Below, in pieces: positions 57,373 through 64,000 of a stretch of 64,000 nucleotides of DNA; positions within the stretch are counted from its first letter, which is position 1; each line of letters opens with the position of its first letter. Under the pieces are notes generated by a model. It had not been told where the DNA came from, did no database searches, and worked only from the letters and a program-made list of their open reading frames with translations. Both the position numbers and the translations under genes were made by a program. Source of the DNA: Enterococcus lactis (GTDB lineage Bacteria; Bacillota; Bacilli; Lactobacillales; Enterococcaceae); assembly GCF_015751045.1 (NCBI RefSeq), contig NZ_BNJW01000011.1:1-64000 (forward strand). The letters run 5' to 3'.

Positions 57373-58734
57373 CTATTTTAATTGATTCACAGCTTCCATG
57401 AATCGGTTTCCTCTAGTTTCAAAATTAGGGTATTGATCCCAGCTGGCATTCGCTGGTGATAATAAAATCACATCACCATCTGTACTGTTTTCTAATGCTA
57501 AAGGAACTGCTTGTTCTACAGAATCGGCTGTTACTATCGTTTCGATGCCTGCTTTTTTTCCAGCATCGATCAATTTTTCTTTTGTTTGACCAAATACGAT
57601 CATTGCTTTGATTCCTTTTAGTGAAGGAACCAATTCATCAAATGTATTTCCTCTATCTAATCCGCCTGCCAATAACACGACCTTAGCCGTTTCAAATCCG
57701 CTTAGAGCCATTTTAGTCGCTAAAATATTGGTTGCTTTTGAATCATTATAAAATTTTCTGCCTTGAATCTCTCCTACATATTGCGTACGATGCGGCACGC
57801 CATGGAATAAATGCAACGTTTGTCGTATAGCTTCATTTGATACACCATACAATTTTGCTACAGTAATAGCAGCTAGCGCATTTTCTACATTATGCGTACC
57901 TGGTACGCCAAGTTCAGAAATTTCCATTATTTTTTCTTTTCTATAATAAATTGCGTGATCGTCAGCATACACACCGTCTTCCAACACTTCTTTTGTCGAA
58001 AAAGGCAGGACGCGTGCTTTTGTTCTTTGCGCTAATTCTTGTAGTTCTGACTGATTCCAGTTAAGAACCAGATAATCTTCAGCTGTCATATTTTTTTGAA
58101 GGTTCCATTTAGCTTTGACGTATTCTTTTCTTGTGCCATGATAATCAATATGTGCTTCATAAATATTGGTGATCACCGCTATATGAGGATGGAAATCTGT
58201 GATTCCCATGAGTTGAAAACTAGATAACTCCATCACGATTTTATCTTCTGGTTTCGCTTCTTGCGCGACACCACTTGCTGGATACCCAATATTTCCTGCT
58301 AAACGGGCAACTCCTTTGTCTACGCCTGCATTCAGTAGTAGTCCAGTCATCGTTGTTGTCGTGGTTTTTCCATTCGTTCCTGTAATCCCAATAATTGGGC
58401 ATTCCGCTACTTCGTAAGCTAGCTCCACTTCCGTAATTACCGGAATACCCATTTCTTGGGCTTTTGCTACTAAAGGATGGCTGTAGGGAATCCCAGGATT
58501 TTTGACCATCAACGAAAATTCTTCATCTAGTAATTCGATTGGATGACTGCCTGTTATTACTTTTATCCCTAAAGAAAGCAATTCTTGTGCTTCCGGATTT
58601 TCATCAAAAGGTTTTCCGTCATTAACGGTGACAAGTGCGCCCAATTCATGTAATAATTTGGCCGCACTTACTCCGCTTTTTGCGAGTCCTAAGACAAGCA
58701 CTTTTTTATTTTCATATGTTGATATTTTTTTCAT
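57373..58734 (-). CDS. murD: UDP-MurNAc-L-alanyl-D-glutamate ligase
   Basis: 453 residues. ATP-binding [16 protein letters not shown] and [25 protein letters not shown] and [22 protein letters not shown] motifs are typical of MurD. Adds D-Glu to UDP-MurNAc-L-Ala in peptidoglycan synthesis. Position between mraY and murG agrees. Confidence 0.97.
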   Translation of the reverse strand: MKKISTYENKKVLVLGLAKSGVSAAKLLHELGALVTVNDGKPFDENPEAQELLSLGIKVITGSHPIELLDEEFSLMVKNPGIPYSHPLVAKAQEMGIPVITEVELAYEVAECPIIGITGTNGKTTTTTMTGLLLNAGVDKGVARLAGNIGYPASGVAQEAKPEDKIVMELSSFQLMGITDFHPHIAVITNIYEAHIDYHGTRKEYVKAKWNLQKNMTAEDYLVLNWNQSELQELAQRTKARVLPFSTKEVLEDGVYADDHAIYYRKEKIMEISELGVPGTHNVENALAAITVAKLYGVSNEAIRQTLHLFHGVPHRTQYVGEIQGRKFYNDSKATNILATKMALSGFETAKVVLLAGGLDRGNTFDELVPSLKGIKAMIVFGQTKEKLIDAGKKAGIETIVTADSVEQAVPLALENSTDGDVILLSPANASWDQYPNFETRGNRFMEAVNQLK

Positions 58735-58747
58735 TTCCTGTCATCTC

Positions 58748-59710
58748 CTACCAAACGATCCATAATGTGATCAATGAAGTCACAATGCTGATCAACCAAA
58801 AAACTGTATCAATCTTCCACTCCGACCATCCGCACATTTCAAAATGATGGTGGATTGGAGACATTTTAAAAATTCGTTTTCCCGTAAGTTTAAAGGATGT
58901 AACTTGAAGCATCACACTTGCAGTTTCCATAACATAAATCAAGCCAATCAAAAGCAATGTCCACTCTTGGTTCAGCATCATAGAAATTGCCGCTAAAAGT
59001 CCGCCCAAAGCTAATGAACCAACATCTCCCATAAAAATCTTGGCAGGTTTCCGGTTATAGACGAAGAATCCAAGTAAACCACCTAAGACACTGAGACAAA
59101 TGATTAATACATCATACTGATGCTGATGCCAAGCAATCAGACCGTAAGCTGCAAAAGAGATGCTGCCTAAGCCAGCAACTAATCCATCGATACCATCCGT
59201 CAGATTGACCGCATTTGAAAATCCAACAAGCCAGAAGATAGCGAAAACCCCATAAATGATTCCTAAAGGCAGATCCAGCCCAAAGAAATTCAATACACCT
59301 GGATAGCCTTCAGAACGGTAAACAAGATAAAAGATGATTCCCCCTAGAACCTGTCCAATCAGTTTCTGTTTCGAGTTCAGCCCCATGTTTCTTTTCTTGA
59401 AGATCTTTATAAAATCATCAAGAAAACCAATTACTCCATATAATGCTAATACAAAAAGCAAGATGAAAAGAGTAGGAGTCAGCTGTTTTTGCCAAGCTCC
59501 AACCCAAATCCCTGTCAAAATAGAGCCGATCAGAAACACTAAGCCGCCCATTGTAGGAGTTCCGGCTTTGATATTATGCCACTTTGGTCCCTCCTCGCGA
59601 ATCGCCTGACCTTGCTTTTTCATTTGAAAGTAACCAATAAATAGCGGCATTGCGGCAATCGTCATTGCACAACTGCTGACAATGGGAATCAATGCTTGTG
59701 TCCATTCCAT
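58748..59710 (-). CDS. mraY: Phospho-MurNAc-pentapeptide translocase MraY
   Basis: 320 residues, about ten membrane helices. Signatures: GTPTMGGLVFL, LGFLDDFIK-like (VIGFLDDFIKIFKKRN), NLTDGIDGLVAGL and MSPIHHHFEMCGWSE. It makes lipid I on undecaprenyl phosphate. Length and order are as expected. Confidence 0.97.
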   Translation of the reverse strand: MEWTQALIPIVSSCAMTIAAMPLFIGYFQMKKQGQAIREEGPKWHNIKAGTPTMGGLVFLIGSILTGIWVGAWQKQLTPTLFILLFVLALYGVIGFLDDFIKIFKKRNMGLNSKQKLIGQVLGGIIFYLVYRSEGYPGVLNFFGLDLPLGIIYGVFAIFWLVGFSNAVNLTDGIDGLVAGLGSISFAAYGLIAWHQHQYDVLIICLSVLGGLLGFFVYNRKPAKIFMGDVGSLALGGLLAAISMMLNQEWTLLLIGLIYVMETASVMLQVTSFKLTGKRIFKMSPIHHHFEMCGWSEWKIDTVFWLISIVTSLITLWIVW

Positions 59711-59735
59711 GCTCTTTTCTCTCCTATTTCTCTTC

Positions 59736-61928
59736 TTATTCTTCTAAAGTAAAATTAAGTTTTTCTTTTGTGATTTTTTCATATGGAGCAAGTTCTTGTT
59801 TGACACAATAACCATCCCCATCAAAACTAACTTCGATACCAAGGATTTTCCCTAGCTTCATGATATCTGCTTTTGACCATCCAGTTACATCAGGCATCAG
59901 CTTGTCGCCGCCAGTATATAGAATCAGTTTTTCTCCAGAGATCAACTGATCACCGTTGGCAGTAGATTGTTTTTGTACTTTTTTCCCGTTACCGATAACG
60001 ACAGGTTGCAGTCCGCTTTTTTGAGCATCCGCTGCTGCAACATCTGCTTCTAGATTACGATAATCGGCTACGGATACTTTTTCTGTTTTGGTTTCTGTAT
60101 CCGTATCTTCTTCAGTTTCTTTAAAATCCATTGCCCGTTTCATCAATGGATTTGCGATTTTAGCCAAAGCCATTCGATCATATGTCTTAGGGTGTTTCAT
60201 TGTTAGATACAAGACATAGTCTGGATCTTCAGAAGGAACCATCTCCACAATCGAATACAGGTAGGCTGTATCTCCTGTTTGGTATCCCCCTGTATCAGAA
60301 GCGATTTGGGCTGTTCCGGTTTTTGCCGATACATTGTATCCAGGTACACTATATACGCCATAAGCACTACCGTAGTTTTCGCTTTCGACAACATCTCTCA
60401 TATATTCACGGACTTTTTCTGTTGTTTCTTTTGAAAAAGGTTGTCCTAGAACTTCTGTTTGAGTTGTTCGCTCTTCTCCAGTTTGAGGATCCACTACTTT
60501 GCTGATATATCGAGGTTGAATCATTGTACCGTTATTCGCAATAGAAGTGAAAGCTTTCATCATTTGGAAATTCGTCACACCTACCGCTTGTCCATAAGCA
60601 CTCATTGCTCGGTCGACAATATTTGATGTAGGCAAAGCACCATTTACTTCGTCATCTAATCCAGAATGGGTACTTTGTCCAAATCCTAGTTTTTGTAAAT
60701 AATTGTACCATCGTCCGCCTAATCGCTGTTCCAGTATGACCATCCCGACGTTACTTGACCATGAAAGAGCTTGACGCATGGTCAGCACACCTTTTTCACC
60801 AAAGTCATGGTCATTGATCGTCGCATCTTCTACTTGGATTTTTCCAGATTGGAAGGTTTCATTCTCGTTGAATTCTCCTTCTTCGATAGCGGCTGCAGTA
60901 GTGAAAACCTTCATGGTTGATCCTGGCTCATAACTATCTTGTACCAAGAAATTACGCCAGATAGCATCTTCTCCAGTCAAACCTTCCATTGTTTCGGGAT
61001 TGAAAGTAGGACGCTGCCCCATCGCCAAAATCTCTCCAGTTTTTGCTTTCATCAAGACTGCTGTCAATTCTTCCGGTTGATATTCTTCATTTACTTGATC
61101 CATCAGTGTTTCCAAATAACTTTGTAGTCTACTGTCCAAAGTCGTGTAGATATCTTGTCCATCAACAGCTTTTTCTTCTTCTGCTACTGTACCTGGCAGA
61201 GGATTTTGAAAATTATCTTTTTGATAAATAATCTTACCATCTTTACCGCTCAAAATATCATTGTAAGCAGACTCCAAACCTAGTTTACCAACTAAGCCAT
61301 TCTCATCTTTGTCTGGAACTGCATATCCGATAAAATGAGAAGAAAAGACGCCATTTGGATACATCCGAGCCTGATGGTCGACAAAGTAAAGACCAGCGAC
61401 ACCTTCTTTTTTCATATCTGCTTCGATGTTTTGCTTGGTTTCTTGGGAGATATTTTTCCCATAGCTACCAAATTCAACTTGATATAGCTCTTTTTTTGCG
61501 CCGTCTTCTAAAATATTCAGTGCATCTTTTTTGTCTATAGAAAGATTCTTATGCAGGATTTCTGCTATTTTATCAAAATTCTTTTCTTCGACATACAGTT
61601 TTTTATCCCCAGAAGTATATGTTTTTGAGAGTATCGCTTTAATTGAATAAGAGGAGGCATCTTCTGCGAGCGCCACACCGTTACGATCATAAATCGTTCC
61701 TCTTTTTGCTTTTACTACTTCACTTCCTTGGTACAACTGTTTTGTTTTTTCAGCTAATGAGGTACCAGCAACATGACCTCCAATAACGATATACGAGAAA
61801 CGGACGGCAAATAAAAAGAACAATCCAATACTCGTAGCAAATAAAATGATACCTACTTTTTTGCGATTGTTCATCGGATTTAGATTTTTCTTTTCCATAA
61901 ACCGCCGAATTTTATTTTTAAGACTCAT
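59736..61928 (-). CDS. Division penicillin-binding protein (class B, PASTA-like tail)
   Basis: 730 residues. One membrane helix (KVGIILFATSIGLFFLFAVRFSYIVI), a dimerisation domain, then a transpeptidase domain with SxxK as STMK in DSYEPGSTMKVFTTAA, SxN as SSN in QALSWSSNVGM, and KTG in VSAKTGTAQIA. The C-terminus has a PASTA-like part (LMPDVTGWSKADIMKLGKILGI). It is the septal PBP paired with FtsL; orthologues are called PbpB, PBP2B or FtsI-like. Gene name left blank because naming varies. Confidence 0.95.
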   Translation of the reverse strand: MSLKNKIRRFMEKKNLNPMNNRKKVGIILFATSIGLFFLFAVRFSYIVIGGHVAGTSLAEKTKQLYQGSEVVKAKRGTIYDRNGVALAEDASSYSIKAILSKTYTSGDKKLYVEEKNFDKIAEILHKNLSIDKKDALNILEDGAKKELYQVEFGSYGKNISQETKQNIEADMKKEGVAGLYFVDHQARMYPNGVFSSHFIGYAVPDKDENGLVGKLGLESAYNDILSGKDGKIIYQKDNFQNPLPGTVAEEEKAVDGQDIYTTLDSRLQSYLETLMDQVNEEYQPEELTAVLMKAKTGEILAMGQRPTFNPETMEGLTGEDAIWRNFLVQDSYEPGSTMKVFTTAAAIEEGEFNENETFQSGKIQVEDATINDHDFGEKGVLTMRQALSWSSNVGMVILEQRLGGRWYNYLQKLGFGQSTHSGLDDEVNGALPTSNIVDRAMSAYGQAVGVTNFQMMKAFTSIANNGTMIQPRYISKVVDPQTGEERTTQTEVLGQPFSKETTEKVREYMRDVVESENYGSAYGVYSVPGYNVSAKTGTAQIASDTGGYQTGDTAYLYSIVEMVPSEDPDYVLYLTMKHPKTYDRMALAKIANPLMKRAMDFKETEEDTDTETKTEKVSVADYRNLEADVAAADAQKSGLQPVVIGNGKKVQKQSTANGDQLISGEKLILYTGGDKLMPDVTGWSKADIMKLGKILGIEVSFDGDGYCVKQELAPYEKITKEKLNFTLEE

Positions 61929-62333
61929 TTACTTCACTTTCCTTAAATTGTCGTCATTAATAGACAATCCTTTTTCTTCTGCGATTTGTTTAATCCGTTC
62001 AGTACGAGAAAGTTCATTTTTTTCTTGTTCTAAACTCGTTTTTTCTTGCTTTTTATCCTTGATTTCTGTTTGTATTGATGTGATTTCTTTTTCAGCTCCG
62101 CTGATATTTGTACGCAACATGACTGTTAAAACACACAAAGCAACAATAGCAATCGCCACGCTTGCCACAGCAATTTTTTCCAAAGCAGAAATCTGCTTCA
62201 ATCGTTTTGCTGGTGATTGTGGAAGAATGATTTCTTGATTCGAAGAAGAATCTGGCATTTGTTGTTCTGGCTGATCCACCAATTCAGGTAAATCATATTC
62301 GTACTCTTGCATTTTCTTTAATTCTGCCATCAT
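61929..62333 (-). CDS. ftsL: Cell division protein FtsL
   Basis: 134 residues. Acidic cytoplasmic start, one membrane helix (EKIAVASVAIAIVALCVLTVML), and a periplasm-side coiled coil (EKEITSIQTEIKDKKQEKTSL, then EKGLSIND). Starts ATGATG overlapping the end of rsmH by two bases distance. Interacts with DivIC and DivIB. Confidence 0.93.
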   Translation of the reverse strand: MMAELKKMQEYEYDLPELVDQPEQQMPDSSSNQEIILPQSPAKRLKQISALEKIAVASVAIAIVALCVLTVMLRTNISGAEKEITSIQTEIKDKKQEKTSLEQEKNELSRTERIKQIAEEKGLSINDDNLRKVK

Positions 62334-62334
62334 T

Positions 62335-63294
62335 CTACTCCTCTTTCATTCTTATTTTTTCTGCAATACGTAACTTTGCACTGCGTGATCGATTGTTTTC
62401 TGCTAACTCTTCCTCTGAAGGAAGGATTGGTTTACGAGTAATGACTTTCAGTTCCGGTTGAAATTCGTCAGGTATGACAGGAAGTCCCGGTGGTAAATCT
62501 TGAACCGTACTATATTCTTTAAACATACTTTTGACAATTCTGTCTTCTAATGAGTGGAATGTGATCACACTGATTCTTCCATTGACTTTCAATAACCGGA
62601 TTGCCTGTTCTAAAGAGGCCTCTTCGGCACCAAGTTCGTCATTTACTGCAATCCGCACAGCTTGAAAAATTCTTTTTGCAGGATGCCCGCCTTTTCTTCT
62701 TGCGGGAGCTGGGATGACTTGTTTAATGATTTCGACAAGCTCACCAGTTGTTTGGATTGGTTTTGTTTTTCGTACTCGTTCGATTTCACGAGCAATTTGT
62801 TTGGAAAATTTCTCCTCGCCATAGCGGAAGAAAATCTTTACTAATTCATGGTAGGAATATTCATTAATTACGTGATAAGCGGTTAAAGGAGCTGACTGAT
62901 CCATACGCATATCCAAGGGTGCATCTTGATGATAACTAAATCCACGTTCTGCTTCATCTAGTTGAGGAGAGGAAACCCCTAAGTCATACAAAATACCATC
63001 TACCTTATCTACATACTCACTCAAGCGTTCTTCTAATTCTCTGAAATTCGCTTTGATAAATGTGACCATCCCTTGTTCGACATAAGAAGCTAAACGCAGC
63101 TTGGCGTGATCGATTGCTTTTTGATCTTGGTCAAACGCATACAGGTGCCCTTTAGAACTTAGTTGGCTCAATAAATATTCACTATGTCCGGCACCGCCGA
63201 GTGTACAGTCTACATAAACGCCATCCGGTTTGATGTTCAATCCATCTACCGTTTCTTTCAACATGACTGTATAGTGTTGAAATGTTTCAGTCAT
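62335..63294 (-). CDS. rsmH: 16S rRNA (cytosine1402-N4)-methyltransferase RsmH
   Basis: 319 residues. [37 protein letters not shown] and [30 protein letters not shown], then [17 protein letters not shown] are diagnostic of RsmH/MraW. Methylates C1402 of 16S rRNA with SAM. Between mraZ and ftsL as usual. Confidence 0.97.
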   Translation of the reverse strand: MTETFQHYTVMLKETVDGLNIKPDGVYVDCTLGGAGHSEYLLSQLSSKGHLYAFDQDQKAIDHAKLRLASYVEQGMVTFIKANFRELEERLSEYVDKVDGILYDLGVSSPQLDEAERGFSYHQDAPLDMRMDQSAPLTAYHVINEYSYHELVKIFFRYGEEKFSKQIAREIERVRKTKPIQTTGELVEIIKQVIPAPARRKGGHPAKRIFQAVRIAVNDELGAEEASLEQAIRLLKVNGRISVITFHSLEDRIVKSMFKEYSTVQDLPPGLPVIPDEFQPELKVITRKPILPSEEELAENNRSRSAKLRIAEKIRMKEE

Positions 63295-63314
63295 TAGTCA
63301 GCCTCTTCCTATTC

Positions 63315-63746
63315 TTATAGTCCGAAATCAATCATATTTTCAGCAATTTCGTCAAAATTCTCTTCTGCTTCTGCAGAAAAATCTTCCCATCGTGTCTCAT
63401 CCCAAATTTCAATTCGGTTAGATACGCCGATGATTACGCACCCTTTTGTCAAAGCTGCATAATTTCTTAACGTGCTTGGTATATTGATCCGTCCTTGTTT
63501 ATCAAGTTCGCATTCAGTGGCAGCCGAATAGAAGAATCGCACAAATGTACGTGCGTCTTTTTTAGCCAACGGCATTTCGTTCAGCTTAGCTTCCAGATTT
63601 TCCCATTCGCTCATCGGATAGCCGAAAAGACAACCATCCAATCCGCGTGTCAGAACAAACTTTTCGCCAAGTTCTTCACGAAGTTTTGAGGGAACGATTA
63701 AACGTCCTTTTGCATCAATATTATGTTGGAATTCACCCATCAACAT
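63315..63746 (-). CDS. mraZ: Transcriptional regulator MraZ
   Basis: 143 residues made of two AbrB-like halves, each with a DxKGR motif: [23 protein letters not shown] and [20 protein letters not shown]. It is the first gene of the dcw operon and binds its own promoter. Three 10-bp-spaced boxes lie upstream. Start MLMGEF preceded by GGGGGGCTTTCA. Confidence 0.96.
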   Translation of the reverse strand: MLMGEFQHNIDAKGRLIVPSKLREELGEKFVLTRGLDGCLFGYPMSEWENLEAKLNEMPLAKKDARTFVRFFYSAATECELDKQGRINIPSTLRNYAALTKGCVIIGVSNRIEIWDETRWEDFSAEAEENFDEIAENMIDFGL

Positions 63747-63782
63747 TGAAAGCCCCCCATTCCTCCACTAACTAAAATTAGT

Positions 63783-63809
63783 CTACCACAATCCCCCACT
63801 TTCTACCAC
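63783..63809 (-). promoter_or_regulatory. MraZ-type operator: three boxes at 10-bp spacing
   Basis: On the minus strand GTGGTAG (63809-63803), GTGGGGG (63799-63793), GTGGTAG (63789-63783), each 10 bases apart. MraZ of other bacteria binds repeats of GTGG[A/T]G-like boxes at this spacing. Implies autoregulation of the dcw operon here. Confidence 0.75.
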
Positions 63810-63848
63810 CTTTTCTAGGAAATCCGGGAACAACTTTTTTTATTCATA

Positions 63849-63906
63849 AACATTTTTTTAAGAATCAAGCTGCAAAAAGCCTTTTAAAAGACTTTTTACA
63901 GCTTTT
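63849..63906. terminator. Long hairpin terminator upstream of mraZ
   Basis: AAGCTG-c-AAAAAG-c-CTTTT pairs with AAAAG-a-CTTTTT-a-CAGCTT, flanked by A- and T-rich sequence. It probably ends the preceding minus-strand gene. Confidence 0.7.
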
Positions 63907-63915
63907 CTGCTTTTT

Positions 63916-64000
63916 TCATAGGTAAGAAAGTATATTCACAATGATCAAGACCGCGTACAAGACGATCGTCAGCAGAAATACCAAACGCCAAGTCATCTTG
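63916..64000 (-). CDS. C-terminal end of a membrane protein gene (possibly DUF3397-like)
   Basis: The last 28 codons of a frame entering from the right: hydrophobic MTWRLVFLLTIVLYAVLIIV then NILSYL and TGA. A membrane helix at the C-terminus. A DUF3397 protein often precedes mraZ in lactic acid bacteria, so that is a guess. Confidence 0.5.
   Translation of the reverse strand, partial: KMTWRLVFLLTIVLYAVLIIVNILSYL

Noticed and set aside
1-64000. CRISPR arrays, insertion sequences, rRNA genes
   Set aside because: No regularly spaced repeats, no transposase and no rRNA sequence seen. The repeats found are terminators, operators and iterons.

Overview
The window looks like a chromosomal segment of a low-GC Firmicute, most likely Enterococcus (E. 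faecium or a close relative). I base this on protein recognition by eye and gene order; no database search was possible. The left half (about 1-32290) is a prophage and the right half is ordinary chromosome.

Prophage (1 to about 32290). This is the bulk of a temperate siphophage with HK97-type head genes, inserted at the 3' end of a tRNA-Arg(CCU) gene (32254-32327). Nearly everything is read leftward. In order of transcription (right to left) the map is: integrase, an AbiF-type defence gene with a pseudoknot leader RNA, a small protein, a lipoprotein, an ImmA-like protease and a CI-like repressor (all on +). Next is an operator region with three 18-bp palindromes and two facing promoters, followed by Cro, then early genes (a DUF771-like protein, Rha/ORF6C antirepressor, DUF1071-type annealing protein, HNHc nuclease, replication initiator carrying iterons). 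After that come many small overlapping early genes, an ArpU-type late regulator, and a late promoter region with repeated motifs. The late genes are HNH, terminase small and large subunits, portal, ClpP-like protease, capsid, a glycosyltransferase, connectors, major tail protein, the gpG/gpGT chaperones (with a -1 frameshift site), tape measure, Dit, Tal and BppU. Lysis genes and the other attachment site must lie left of base 1.

Most interesting observation. The major capsid protein and the major tail protein, the two most abundant virion proteins, end in the same nine residues (seven Thr, then Gln-Ala). They use different codons, and a GT-A-type glycosyltransferase gene sits directly behind the capsid gene. 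This suggests a phage-encoded system that O-glycosylates polythreonine tails on head and tail. A second system of interest is the Abi_2/HEPN gene, whose leader folds as an H-type pseudoknot followed by a terminator that buries the ribosome binding site; the whole cassette is bracketed by two identical 37-bp terminator repeats.

Chromosome (32330-64000). First come a small basic protein and an Eis-like acetyltransferase. Then a lactose/cellobiose-type PTS operon with a sigma-54 promoter and its LevR-like activator. A DEAD-box helicase, a Gfo/Idh/MocA oxidoreductase, SfsA, a DUF4828-like protein, a DtxR/MntR-type regulator and glucose-6-phosphate dehydrogenase follow. The remainder, all leftward, is the division and cell-wall (dcw) cluster: mraZ, rsmH, ftsL, a division PBP with a PASTA-like C-terminus, mraY, murD, murG, divIB, ftsA, ftsZ, yggS, sepF, yggT, ylmH and divIVA. 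It ends with ileS behind a T-box leader. Three MraZ-type boxes spaced exactly 10 bp precede mraZ.
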